Shown: positions 33,066 through 41,567 of the stretch, piece after piece
Numbering within the stretch: position 1 is the stretch's first letter
How the letters are laid out: every line of letters begins with the position of its first letter
Assembly (NCBI RefSeq): GCF_900157375.1
Contig: NZ_LT721901.1
Location: 1,172,365 to 1,236,364, forward strand
Direction: 5' to 3'
DNA length: 64,000 bases
Source of the DNA: Mycobacterium rhizamassiliense
Lineage (GTDB): Bacteria; Actinomycetota; Actinomycetes; Mycobacteriales; Mycobacteriaceae
Position numbers and translations under genes: made by a program
Notes under the pieces: model-generated
What the model saw: only the letters and a program-made list of their open reading frames with translations
Database searches by the model: none
Told to the model about the DNA's origin: nothing

Positions 33066-34171
33066 CGTGACTCCGCGTGCGGCTCGGGCAATGACCCGCA
33101 GGTCTGCGACCACAGCCGCAGCGACCCCCTGGCGATGTCGGCGCCGCAGGCCCGGTGCAGGTCGCTGACCGGTCCGCGGCTGTAGCGCTGCCAGCGTGCC
33201 GCCCGCGGCAGGTGCTCGGCCGGCTCGTCGCAGCGCCCGACGTCCAGCCCGGCCGCCTCGGCGAGGTCGACCGCGGCGGCCATCCGCGCGACCACGGTGT
33301 CGTCGTGGGAGAGGAAGGCACCGATCCGCTCCCACGACCCGGTTTGGCCGACGGCCAACGCCTCTAATTCCGCGACGGCGTCGAGCAGGCGCTGGTAGCG
33401 GACCTCGGCGCCCAGCGCTGTCACCCGGGCCACGACGGCGTCGATGCCGCTCATCCGCCGCAGCAGGGCCGCGACCTGTGCCCGCGTCCTGCCCCGCCGG
33501 GCCGCGGCGACGGCCAGCGCGGTGCCGAACAGGTCCAGGGTTTCCAGCAGGTGCCGGCGCTCGCCGGCCGGCACCGAATTCTTCGCCGCCAGGAAGCCGT
33601 CGAAGGAGTCGTCGAGGGCTTCGGCGCCGCCGGGCTCGGCGGCCAGGGTTCGCAGCGCCGCCCACGACGTCTCGTTCAGGCCCTCGAGCGCGGCGACGGC
33701 CAGCAGGCCGATCATCGGCTCGACCGGAACCCCGACCAGCCCGCCCAGTTCGGCGCAGCGGGTGCGAGCCGCCGCGATCGGTTCGTCGCCGGTGCGCCCC
33801 GACAGCGAGCCGGCCAGGTCGGCCTTGTTCAGCACCGCCACCAGCGGCTGCCGAGCCGCGGCGATCGCGTCGGCGTCCTCAGGCTTCAGCACTTCCGCGG
33901 TGACGTGGACGACGACGTCGACATCCTTGCCGGCCGCGCGGGCCGACGGGTGCACGCTGATCCCCGCCGCTGCGGCCCCGCCGAGGGCGCGGGCCACGGT
34001 CCCGCGACCCACTCCCCGCCTGCCGTGGACGCCCACCCGCAGCGGCGCGGCGGCGCGCTCGGCGATCGCGGTCACGCGGGCGTCGGGGTGCCCGGCGGCG
34101 AAGCGCTTCAGCTCGTCAACGAAAATCTGGTGCCCCTGTCCATTGCGGTCCGCCCGATCCGGGCGATCCAT
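33062..34171 (-). CDS. GTPase-like protein with variant P-loop (Rv0209 homologue)
   Basis: 369 aa from the ATG at 34171 (MDRPDRADRNGQGHQIF). GRRGVGRGT at 50-58 has the spacing of a Walker A loop with Arg where Lys is expected. VVHVTAEVLKPEDADAI and VAVLNKADLAG (NKAD, 115-118) follow, the order of a GTPase domain. The rest is mostly helical. No membrane span is seen. It is the upstream half of a coupled pair with the membrane-bound partner, similar in plan to IniA/IniC-type or tandem dynamin-like proteins. A longer reading from upstream starts is possible. The two proteins may work as a hetero-oligomer at the membrane; this is inferred from the pairing. Confidence 0.72.
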   Translation of the reverse strand: MDRPDRADRNGQGHQIFVDELKRFAAGHPDARVTAIAERAAAPLRVGVHGRRGVGRGTVARALGGAAAAGISVHPSARAAGKDVDVVVHVTAEVLKPEDADAIAAARQPLVAVLNKADLAGSLSGRTGDEPIAAARTRCAELGGLVGVPVEPMIGLLAVAALEGLNETSWAALRTLAAEPGGAEALDDSFDGFLAAKNSVPAGERRHLLETLDLFGTALAVAAARRGRTRAQVAALLRRMSGIDAVVARVTALGAEVRYQRLLDAVAELEALAVGQTGSWERIGAFLSHDDTVVARMAAAVDLAEAAGLDVGRCDEPAEHLPRAARWQRYSRGPVSDLHRACGADIARGSLRLWSQTCGSLPEPHAESR

Positions 34172-34312
34172 ATATGAGTGCCGCGAGGGGGATCGGGTTC
34201 CACCGAATGGTGGCACCTGTGTCATCGAGATGCGAGCCACTGTTTATCAGTTACCAGTTGAAGGCAACTGTTGGATATCAATCTGGAACAGGGGCGGCTA
34301 CATCGGGGGTTA

Positions 34313-35113
34313 ATGCGCCACCATGGACAAATGCATGCGCAACCCGGAGTCGGGACACGTCCCGACACGCCGGTGGAGGCGGAGGCCGGTGAGGACATGA
34401 ATTCAGCACCGGATCCCGACGCGCCTCGGCATGGCTATCTCCCCGCCTCGAGCTTCCGCTCCCGGCGGTCCACCCTGTCCGGCGGCCAGCGCGACACGTG
34501 GGAGCGGCTGTGGCCGGAACTCGGCCTCGCCGAGCTCCCCGAGGACTACGCGCCGCTGGACACCGCCGCGTGGTTTGGCCGCACGGCACCGGTAGTGCTC
34601 GAAATCGGCTGCGGCAGCGGCACGTCGACGCTGGCCATGGCGCAGCAAGAGCCGGGCATCGACGTGATCGCGGTGGAGGTCTACAAGCGCGGGCTGGCGC
34701 AGCTGCTGTCCTCGATGGACCGCGAAGGGGTGCGCAACATCCGGCTGATCCGCGGCAACGGCATCGACGTCCTGCGCCATCTGATCGGCCCGGCCTCGTT
34801 GACCGGGGTACGGGTGTTTTTCCCCGACCCGTGGCCCAAGGCTCGGCACCACAAACGCCGATTCCTGCAAACATTCACGGTTGGCCTGATCGCAGACCGG
34901 TTACTCCCCGGAGGTGTCCTGCACGCCGCGACGGACCACCCCGGCTATGCCGAGCAGATCGCCGAAGTCGGCGATGCCGAATCCCGGTTGCGTCGCGTCG
35001 ATCCCGGCAGTGCGCTGCCGATCTCGGTCGCCCGCCCGACGACCAAATACGAGATGAAGGCCCAAGAAGCGGGCAGCTCCGTGACCGAGTTGATTTGGGA
35101 AAAGCGACGTTGA
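34313..35113 (+). CDS. trmB: tRNA (guanine-N7-)-methyltransferase
   Basis: A 266-aa enzyme that makes m7G46 in the variable loop of tRNAs using SAM. VVLEIGCGSGTSTLAMA is the SAM-binding motif I. VFFPDPWPKARHHKRR is the diagnostic TrmB catalytic and tRNA-binding block, and ATDHPGYAEQI and RPTTKYEMKAQ complete the pattern. I chose the ATG at 34313 (MRHHGQMHAQPGVG) because the M. tuberculosis protein has nearly the same N-terminus, with GGGGG just upstream. The 3' end of the gene is inside a 20-bp tandem repeat. The Rv0207c homologue and mmpL3 follow on the same strand. Confidence 0.93.
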   Translation: MRHHGQMHAQPGVGTRPDTPVEAEAGEDMNSAPDPDAPRHGYLPASSFRSRRSTLSGGQRDTWERLWPELGLAELPEDYAPLDTAAWFGRTAPVVLEIGCGSGTSTLAMAQQEPGIDVIAVEVYKRGLAQLLSSMDREGVRNIRLIRGNGIDVLRHLIGPASLTGVRVFFPDPWPKARHHKRRFLQTFTVGLIADRLLPGGVLHAATDHPGYAEQIAEVGDAESRLRRVDPGSALPISVARPTTKYEMKAQEAGSSVTELIWEKRR

Positions 35114-35128
35114 TCTGGGAAAAGCGAT
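35089..35128 (+). repeat. 20-bp tandem duplication across the trmB stop / next start
   Basis: Units at 35089-35108 (GTTGATTTGGGAAAAGCGAC) and 35109-35128 differ at two positions. The first encodes the last residues of TrmB and the second contains the TrmB TGA. The second also supplies GGGAAAAG just before the ATG at 35127 of the downstream gene. Confidence 0.8.
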
Positions 35129-35867
35129 GAGTATGAGCCTCACAGAAGCAGGGACCACACCGGCACCCGGAAACCTCGCGGCCCCGGAGGCGGTCACCGG
35201 TGGCAATGCCGGGGCCCCCGACGATCTCGACTCCCCGCCGGGCCGCGTGCTGCTGGTGTGGGACGCCCCCAACCTCGACATGGGGCTCGGCTCGATCCTG
35301 GGCCGCCGGCCGACCGCGCTGGAACGTCCCCGCTTCGACGCGCTGGGCCGGTGGCTGCTGGCCCGCACCGCGGAGGTCAGCTCCGGGCACCCCGGCGCCG
35401 TAGTCGAGCCCGAGGCCACCGTCTTCACCAACATCGCGCCCGGTAGCGCCGACGTCGTTCGACCGTGGGTCGATGCCTTGCGTAACGTGGGATTTGCGGT
35501 CTTCGCCAAGCCGAAGATCGATGAAGACAGCGATGTGGACCGCGACATGCTCGACCACATCGAACAGCGGCGGCAGGAGGGACTCGCGGCGCTGGTCGTG
35601 GCATCCGCAGACGGACAGGCATTTCGCCAGCCGCTGGAGGACATCGCGCGCGCCGGGATGGGGGAAATTCCGGTCCAGGTGATCGGATTTCGCGAGCATG
35701 CCAGTTGGGCACTAGCGTCGGATACCTTGGAATTCGTCGACCTGGAAGACATCGACGGTGTTTTCCGGGAACCGTTGCCGCGGATCGGCCTTGATTCGCT
35801 GCCTGACCAGGGAGCGTGGCTGCAGCCGTTCCGGCCGCTGTCCGCGCTATTAGCCGCGCGTGTGTGA
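35127..35867 (+). CDS. NYN-domain protein (Rv0207c homologue), 246 aa
   Basis: After a flexible N-terminus, residues about 40-200 form a NYN/PIN-like domain, a fold of metal-dependent ribonucleases. VLLVWDAPNLDMGLGSIL carries the conserved acidic residues D46 and D51. AFVF-like strands (NVGFAVFAKPKIDEDSDVDRDML) and LVVASADGQAFRQPLEDIAR with further Asp residues complete an acidic cluster. The ATG at 35127 or a second ATG two codons on may be used. It sits between trmB and mmpL3 (49 bp before mmpL3). An RNase role linked to tRNA or envelope regulation is plausible but unproven. Confidence 0.83.
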   Translation: MSMSLTEAGTTPAPGNLAAPEAVTGGNAGAPDDLDSPPGRVLLVWDAPNLDMGLGSILGRRPTALERPRFDALGRWLLARTAEVSSGHPGAVVEPEATVFTNIAPGSADVVRPWVDALRNVGFAVFAKPKIDEDSDVDRDMLDHIEQRRQEGLAALVVASADGQAFRQPLEDIARAGMGEIPVQVIGFREHASWALASDTLEFVDLEDIDGVFREPLPRIGLDSLPDQGAWLQPFRPLSALLAARV

Positions 35868-35916
35868 CACTGGAAAACCAACACGCGGGTCGTTAGCGAT
35901 CCAGTAAGGAGCTTAC

Positions 35917-38745
35917 GTGTTCGCCTGGTGGGGTCGAACCGTGTACCGATACCGGTACATCGTGATCGGGGTCATGGTGGCCCTGTGCCTCGGCAGCGGC
36001 ATCTTCGGCCTGAGCTTGGGCAAACACGTCACGCAGAGCGGTTTCTACGACGACGGCAGTCAGTCCGTCAAGGCTTCAATACTGGGCGACAAGACCTACG
36101 GCCGCGACCGCACCGCCCAGATCGTGGCGACCTTCACCGCTCCCGACGGCAAGACCGTCGACGACCCGGCGTGGCATCAGCAGACCGTCGACGAGCTGAA
36201 CAAGTTCGTCAAGGACCACCCCGACCAGGTGCTCGGCTGGGCAGGCTGGCTGGCGTTGCCCCCCGGCGCCGAGGCCCCCAACGCGCAGATCAAGGGGATG
36301 GCGACCGAGGACAAGAAGCACACGTTCGTCACCATCCCGCTCAAGGGCGACGACGACGACTCCATCCTGACCAACTACAAGGCCATCGCCCCCGACCTGC
36401 AGAAGCTGGAGGGCGGCAAGATCGAGCTCGCCGGCCTGGAACCGATCGCCAACGCCCTGACCGGCACCATCGCGACCGACCAGAAACGGATGGAGGTGCT
36501 GGCGCTGCCGCTGGTGGCGGTGGTGTTGTTCCTGGTGTTCGGCGGCGCGGTCGCCGCCGGCCTGCCCGTCATCGTGGGTGGGCTCAGCATCGCGGGCGCG
36601 ACGGGCATCCTGCGGTTCGTCGCGATGTTCGGGCCGGTGTCTTTCTTCGCCCAGCCAGTGGTCTCGCTGATCGGTCTCGGTATCGCCATCGATTACGGGC
36701 TTTTCATCGTGAGCCGGTTCCGGGAAGAGATCGCGGAGGGCTACGACACCGAGGCCGCCGTCCGGCGCACGGTGATGACGGCCGGGCGCACCATCGTCTT
36801 CTCGGCCGTGCTGATCATCGCGTCCAGCGCCAGTCTGCTGGTGCTGCCGCAGGGCTTCGTACATGGGCTGACTTACGCGATCTTCGCGGCGGTCGGATTC
36901 GCTGCCGTGCTGTCGATCACCTTCCTGCCGGCCGCCCTGGGCATCCTCGGCCGCAACGTCGACGCACTGGGCGTGCGGACCGCGTTCCGGGTGCCGTTCC
37001 TGCGTAACTGGAAGTACTCGCGCGCCTACCTGAACTGGCTGGCGGACCGGCTGCAGAAGACCAAGACCCGCGAAGAGGTCGAGGCCGGCTTCTGGGGCAA
37101 CCTGGTCAACTGGGTGATGAAGCGACCACTGGCGTTCGCCATCCCCATCGCCGTCGGCATGATCCTGCTGGTCATCCCGCTCGGCAACCTCTCGCTCGGC
37201 GGCATGAGCGAGAAATACCTGCCACCCGACAACGCCGTGCGCCTGGCGCAGGAGCATTTTGACAAGAATTTCCCCGGGTACCGCACCGAGCAGCTGACCG
37301 TGGTGATCGAGAGCAACAACCACACCAAGGTCACCGACCAGCAGGTCGCCGACATTCGTAGCAGGATCTCGGGAATCGGCGGCTTCACCGACAAGACGTG
37401 GGAGGAGCGGCCGTGCCCGGTGATCGCCGGCAACCCCTGCGCCTCTGGGCCGAACGGGACGACGCAGCCCAAGGACGACTCGGTGCGGGTGATCCAAAAT
37501 GGGCTGGTCAACAAGAACGACGCCACCAAGAAGATCCAGGACTTGCGGGCGATCAACCCCCCCAAGGGGCTGACCCTGGTGGTCGGCGGCACGCCCGCGC
37601 TGGAGCAGGACAGCATCCACAGCCTGTTCGATAAGGCCCCGTTGATGCTGGTGCTGCTGCTCAGCGCCACCCTGGTGCTGATGTTCCTGGCGTTCGGCTC
37701 GGTGGTGTTGCCGATCAAGGCCGCGCTGATGAGCGCGCTGACGATCGGTTCCACGCTGGGCATCCTGACCTGGATCTTCGTCGACGGACACTTCTCGAAC
37801 GTGCTGAACTTCACCCCGACGTCGCTGATGGTGGTCATCATCGCCCTGGTCGTCGCGGTGGGCTTCGGGCTGGCCACCGACTACGAGGTGTTCCTGGTGT
37901 CCCGCATGGTCGAGGCCCGCGAGCGGGGCATGTCGACTGCCGAGGCGATCCGGATCGGCACCGCGACCACCGGGCGCCTGATCACGGCCGCGGCGCTGGT
38001 GCTGGCCGTGGTGGCGGGCTCGTTCGTGTTCTCGGACCTGGTGCTGATGAAATACCTGGCATTCGGCCTGATGGCGGCGCTGCTGCTGGACGCGACCGTG
38101 GTCCGGATGTTCCTGGTGCCGTCGGTGATGAAGCTGCTCGGCGACGACTGCTGGTGGGCGCCGCGCTGGGCCAGGCGGCTGCAGAACCGCATCGGCCTCG
38201 GCGAGATCGACCTGCCCGACGAGCGCAAGCGGCCCACGGTCAACGGCCGGCCGGCCCGCCCGCCGGTGGCCGCCAGCCTGGTCGCCGCGAAGCCCCGCCC
38301 GGCTCACGACCCCACCCATCCCGGCGGTCCGCCGGAGCCGTCGCGCGCGATCCGTCCCGGCCCATCCGGCCAGCCCGAGGCCAAGCCGGCCCCGGAACCG
38401 CCGTCGGGCGCAAGCACCACGCGCATCCAGACCAAGCCCAGCCAGCCGACCGAAGCGCAGACGTCGCGGCTGTCGGTGCCAGGTAACTCCGCGCCGCCCG
38501 CCGCGCCGCGCCCGGCCGCGCCGTCGGACGGTCAGACCCGGGCCATGCCGGTGCCACACACCCGTGAGGTGAACGGCGACCCGGCCGACCCGACCGCGCG
38601 TCCCGAGGGCAACGAGTCCGACGCCGCCACCGAAAAGTTCAGCGCCCACGGCAAGGGCGACAACGGCGAGGATCCGCGTCCGCGGCGCCGCGCCGGCGGC
38701 GGGGTGTCCGCCCAGGATCTGCTGCGCCGCGAGGGCCGGCTATAA
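35917..38745 (+). CDS. mmpL3: Trehalose monomycolate transporter MmpL3
   Basis: A 942-aa RND-type exporter of the inner membrane that moves trehalose monomycolate outward for mycolic acid layer assembly; essential in mycobacteria and the target of SQ109-type inhibitors. Twelve membrane spans with two periplasmic porter domains are visible. The proton-relay Asp-Tyr pairs lie in GIAIDYGLFIVSRFREE (D259-Y260) and GLATDYEVFLVSRM (near residue 650). The last 200 residues are a Pro/Ala-rich cytosolic tail. The GTG at 35917 has AAGGAG ten bases upstream. Rv0206c synteny (trmB, Rv0207c upstream; Rv0205 and Rv0204c downstream) confirms the identity. Confidence 0.97.
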   Translation: MFAWWGRTVYRYRYIVIGVMVALCLGSGIFGLSLGKHVTQSGFYDDGSQSVKASILGDKTYGRDRTAQIVATFTAPDGKTVDDPAWHQQTVDELNKFVKDHPDQVLGWAGWLALPPGAEAPNAQIKGMATEDKKHTFVTIPLKGDDDDSILTNYKAIAPDLQKLEGGKIELAGLEPIANALTGTIATDQKRMEVLALPLVAVVLFLVFGGAVAAGLPVIVGGLSIAGATGILRFVAMFGPVSFFAQPVVSLIGLGIAIDYGLFIVSRFREEIAEGYDTEAAVRRTVMTAGRTIVFSAVLIIASSASLLVLPQGFVHGLTYAIFAAVGFAAVLSITFLPAALGILGRNVDALGVRTAFRVPFLRNWKYSRAYLNWLADRLQKTKTREEVEAGFWGNLVNWVMKRPLAFAIPIAVGMILLVIPLGNLSLGGMSEKYLPPDNAVRLAQEHFDKNFPGYRTEQLTVVIESNNHTKVTDQQVADIRSRISGIGGFTDKTWEERPCPVIAGNPCASGPNGTTQPKDDSVRVIQNGLVNKNDATKKIQDLRAINPPKGLTLVVGGTPALEQDSIHSLFDKAPLMLVLLLSATLVLMFLAFGSVVLPIKAALMSALTIGSTLGILTWIFVDGHFSNVLNFTPTSLMVVIIALVVAVGFGLATDYEVFLVSRMVEARERGMSTAEAIRIGTATTGRLITAAALVLAVVAGSFVFSDLVLMKYLAFGLMAALLLDATVVRMFLVPSVMKLLGDDCWWAPRWARRLQNRIGLGEIDLPDERKRPTVNGRPARPPVAASLVAAKPRPAHDPTHPGGPPEPSRAIRPGPSGQPEAKPAPEPPSGASTTRIQTKPSQPTEAQTSRLSVPGNSAPPAAPRPAAPSDGQTRAMPVPHTREVNGDPADPTARPEGNESDAATEKFSAHGKGDNGEDPRPRRRAGGGVSAQDLLRREGRL

Positions 38746-38765
38746 AACCCGAAAGCCGGTAGAGC

Positions 38766-39911
38766 TCAACCGGATTCGTCCTGCGGATGGTCCGGCTTGG
38801 CGCGGATGATGGCTTTGTCGTCGTCGTCCTCGGCCTGCTTCTCCGCTTCGGCCTCCGGGTCGCGCGCGAGCAGCACCTGGATCGCGTTGTTGAGGAAGGC
38901 CACCGTCGGAACCGCCAGCAGGGCGCCTACGATGCCGGCCAGCACGCCGCCGGTGGTGATGGCCAGCACCACCCCGAGCGGATGAATCGAGACGGCGCGG
39001 CCCATCACCAGCGGCTGCAGGATGTGCGCCTCCAGCTGGTTGATCAGGATCAGCAGGCCCAGCGTGAGCAGCGCGTACACGATCCCCTTCGCCAGCAGCG
39101 CGACCACCACGGCCACCAGACCCGAGACCAGGGCACCGATCAGCGGGATGAAGGCACCGAGGAACACCACCGACGCCAGCGGCAGTGCCAGCGGGACACC
39201 CATGATCGCCAGCCCGGTCCCGACGCCGGCGGCGTCGGTCAGCGCCACCAGGAACGTCGCGCGCACGTAGCCGATCAGCGACCCGTAGCCCGCGATGCCC
39301 GCCTCGTGCACGCGGTTCCGGACCCCGGCCGGGAAGATCTTGATCACGTACTCCCAGATGTTGCGGCCGCCGTACAGGAAGAAGATCAGCGTGAACAGCA
39401 CCAGCACCGCGGCGGTGACCAGCTCGGTGACCGTCGCCGCCGTGGAGATCGCGCCGCTGGTCAGCTTGGCCTGATTGTTATGCAGCGCCTGGATCGCCGC
39501 GTTGCCCGCGCTGTCGATCTGCTCGTTGCGCAGGTGCAGCGGGCCGTTGACCAGCCATCTGCGGGTGGAGTCGATGCTGCGGCTGACCTGCTCGACCAGG
39601 TCGGGGGCGCCGTCGATGAACTGCAGGACCACGAACGCCAAGATGCCGCCGAGCACCGCGAATCCGCTGAACAGGACCAGCGACACCGCGCCGCCGCGCG
39701 GCAGGCCGTGCCGATCCAGCCAGTCCACCCCGGGTAGCAGCAACGCACTGAGCATCAGCGCCAGCAGCACCGGCACCACGATCACTTCGAGCTTGGAGAC
39801 CACCCACAGCAACGCCACCGCGGCGAGCAGGATGACCAGAAGTCGCCACGCCCAGGCCGCGGTTTTGCGAACGAGCGGTTCGACCGAATCGGCATCGACG
39901 TTTGCTGTCAT
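38766..39911 (-). CDS. AI-2E family transporter-like membrane protein (Rv0205 homologue)
   Basis: A 381-aa protein with seven or eight membrane spans in the PerM/AI-2E layout: paired N-terminal spans, a long helical extracytoplasmic region (residues 90-170), then spans with [27 protein letters not shown] and [19 protein letters not shown], the family signature. Substrates of this family are uncertain; some members move small signals or act as ion exchangers. The ATG at 39911 sits 6 nt after TAGGCT with no ribosome site. It is convergent with mmpL3, 20 bp apart, and divergent from the Rv0204c homologue. Confidence 0.88.
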   Translation of the reverse strand: MTANVDADSVEPLVRKTAAWAWRLLVILLAAVALLWVVSKLEVIVVPVLLALMLSALLLPGVDWLDRHGLPRGGAVSLVLFSGFAVLGGILAFVVLQFIDGAPDLVEQVSRSIDSTRRWLVNGPLHLRNEQIDSAGNAAIQALHNNQAKLTSGAISTAATVTELVTAAVLVLFTLIFFLYGGRNIWEYVIKIFPAGVRNRVHEAGIAGYGSLIGYVRATFLVALTDAAGVGTGLAIMGVPLALPLASVVFLGAFIPLIGALVSGLVAVVVALLAKGIVYALLTLGLLILINQLEAHILQPLVMGRAVSIHPLGVVLAITTGGVLAGIVGALLAVPTVAFLNNAIQVLLARDPEAEAEKQAEDDDDKAIIRAKPDHPQDESG

Positions 39912-39917
39912 TTGGCA

Positions 39918-39923
39918 AGCCTA
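39918..39923 (-). promoter_or_regulatory. Candidate -10 (TAGGCT) for the AI-2E family gene
   Basis: The minus-strand hexamer ends 6 nt before the ATG at 39911, the leaderless spacing. Confidence 0.5.
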
Positions 39924-40037
39924 TCTGGCGTGGTACGCCTGGTCGGGTGCCATGAAGCCGGCACAATCCGGTTACGACCGCAGAACTTCCACGACACGGC
40001 CGGAGCTGCGCGCCGCGAGCCGCACCACCTGCACGGT

Positions 40038-40043
40038 TACCCT
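40038..40043 (+). promoter_or_regulatory. Candidate -10 (TACCCT) for the Rv0204c homologue
   Basis: The hexamer ends 7 nt before the GTG at 40051. There is no Shine-Dalgarno, which supports a leaderless start and fixes the start codon. Confidence 0.5.
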
Positions 40044-40050
40044 AAAACGC

Positions 40051-41232
40051 GTGTCGTATGACGCAGCCGCAAGCAAAATCGATTTTCCGCGCGAAGAGAC
40101 GCCGCGCGGCAAGTACTGGTGGCTGCGCTGGGTGGTGCTCGGCATCGTCGCGATCGTGCTCGCCGTCGAGGTCTCACTGGGCTGGAATCAGCTGGCCAAA
40201 GGCTGGATCAGCCTGTACGAAGCCAACTGGTGGTGGCTGTTCGCGGCGGTGTTGGCCGCGGCCGCCAGCATGCACAGCTTCGCCCAAATCCAGCGCACCC
40301 TGCTGAAGTCCGCCGGGGTGCACGTCAACCAGTTGCGCTCCGAGGCCGCGTTCTACGCCGCGAATTCGCTGAGCACCACGCTGCCCGGCGGGCCGGTGCT
40401 CTCGACGACGTTCCTGTTCCGGCAGCAACGCATGTGGGGCGCCTCGACGGTGGTGGCGTCCTGGCAGCTGGTGATGTCGGGCGTGTTGCAAGCCGTCGGG
40501 TTGGCGCTGCTCGGGCTGGGTGGCGCGTTGTTCCTCGGCGCGAAGAACAACCCCTTCTCGCTGTTGTTCACGCTCGGCGGTTTCGTCGCGTTGCTGTTGC
40601 TGGCGCAGGCGGTGGCATCGCGGCCGGAGCTGATCGACGGGATGGGCACGCGCCTGCTGGCGTGGGCCAACTCGGTGCGCGGCAAACCCGCCGACACCGG
40701 CCTGGCGAAGTGGCGCGAGACGCTGATGCAGCTCGAGTCGGTGAGCCTGGGCCGGCGCGACCTGGGGGTGGCGTTCAGCTGGTCGATGTTCAACTGGATC
40801 GCCGACGTGGCCTGCCTCGCCTTCGCCGCGTACGCGGCGGGCGACCACGCGTCGGTGGCGGGGCTGACGGTCGCCTACGCGGCCGCGCGCGCCGTCGGCA
40901 CGATCCCGCTGATGCCCGGCGGGCTGCTGGTGGTCGAGGCAGTGCTGGTGCCGGGCCTGGTATCCAGCGGAATGTCGTTGCCCAACGCCATTTCCGCGAT
41001 GCTGCTCTACCGGCTGATCAGCTGGCTGCTCATCTCCGCGGTCGGCTGGGTGGTGTTCTTCTTCGTCTTCCGTACCGAGAAGGTCGCCAGCTCCGACGAC
41101 GATTCGCCGACCGGCCCGCTGCCCATCCTGCAGATCCCGCAGCCCTGGAACGATCCGACGGAGACCGCGCTGCAGGGCCCGCTACCGCCGCCCGAGGAAG
41201 CACTCGACCGAACGGCCGACAGCGATCTCTAG
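40051..41232 (+). CDS. YbhN/LPG-synthase-like flippase family membrane protein (Rv0204c homologue)
   Basis: A 393-aa protein with about eight membrane spans and the UPF0104/lysylphosphatidylglycerol synthetase transmembrane pattern. SLSTTLPGGPVLSTTFLFRQ is the first conserved loop, and AVGTIPLMPGGLLVVEAVLVPGL is the second, with the PGG and Glu pair of the family. A Pro-rich cytosolic tail (PTGPLPILQIPQPW) ends the protein. It may flip a lipid or lipid-linked sugar; the substrate is unknown. The GTG at 40051 was chosen for its basic N-terminus before the first span and the -10 hexamer 7 nt upstream. Confidence 0.87.
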   Translation: MSYDAAASKIDFPREETPRGKYWWLRWVVLGIVAIVLAVEVSLGWNQLAKGWISLYEANWWWLFAAVLAAAASMHSFAQIQRTLLKSAGVHVNQLRSEAAFYAANSLSTTLPGGPVLSTTFLFRQQRMWGASTVVASWQLVMSGVLQAVGLALLGLGGALFLGAKNNPFSLLFTLGGFVALLLLAQAVASRPELIDGMGTRLLAWANSVRGKPADTGLAKWRETLMQLESVSLGRRDLGVAFSWSMFNWIADVACLAFAAYAAGDHASVAGLTVAYAAARAVGTIPLMPGGLLVVEAVLVPGLVSSGMSLPNAISAMLLYRLISWLLISAVGWVVFFFVFRTEKVASSDDDSPTGPLPILQIPQPWNDPTETALQGPLPPPEEALDRTADSDL

Positions 41233-41567
41233 CCGAGGTTGCGGCTTGCCTTCATCGAGTAACTCCTGAGTTTGCGGGGCCGGCCGAGTTCGCGACAGCC
41301 GCAACCGATTGCGATAGACCAGACGCGGCGCCCCCAGGAACCCCGCGGACCCCCGCGGACATGCGACATCCCGCCATTCGGACCGCCGCGGCGCCCACCC
41401 GGATCCGTCTTGATAACCGGTTCACAACGAGTTGATCGCGTCTTGGCTACGGGGGCGTCTGCGCAGCTCAGGAAGTTTCCAACCCCGCATATTCCATAGG
41501 CTGCTGCGGTATTCTCGCGAACACGCGTAGCGCCAGATAACCGGGGAGTGACGACATCCAGCAGTTC
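41233..41567 (+). other. 335-bp gap before mmpL11 with no Rv0203 homologue
   Basis: In M. tuberculosis this position holds Rv0203, a small secreted haem-binding protein. Here neither strand has an ORF with a signal peptide. What is seen: a short direct repeat of CCCCGCGGA around 41340, the palindrome AACCGGTT near 41416, and TAGGCT (41497-41502) or TATTCT (41510-41515) as possible -10 elements for mmpL11. Confidence 0.6.

Noticed and set aside
31569..33665. Very long open frame extending the Rv0210-like gene to 698 aa
   Set aside because: The first 200 residues are an Arg/Gly-rich shadow of the upstream partner gene; the GTGA overlap at 33065 marks the true start.
36076..38649. 857-aa open frame antisense to mmpL3
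   Set aside because: His/Gln/Arg-rich composition without motifs; a typical shadow frame in high-GC DNA. The same applies to other long antisense frames over ilvD, zmp1, pckA and mmpL11.
38746..38780. Possible terminator CCGGT-loop-ACCGG after mmpL3
   Set aside because: The stem is only 5 bp and runs into the end of the convergent gene; too weak to call.
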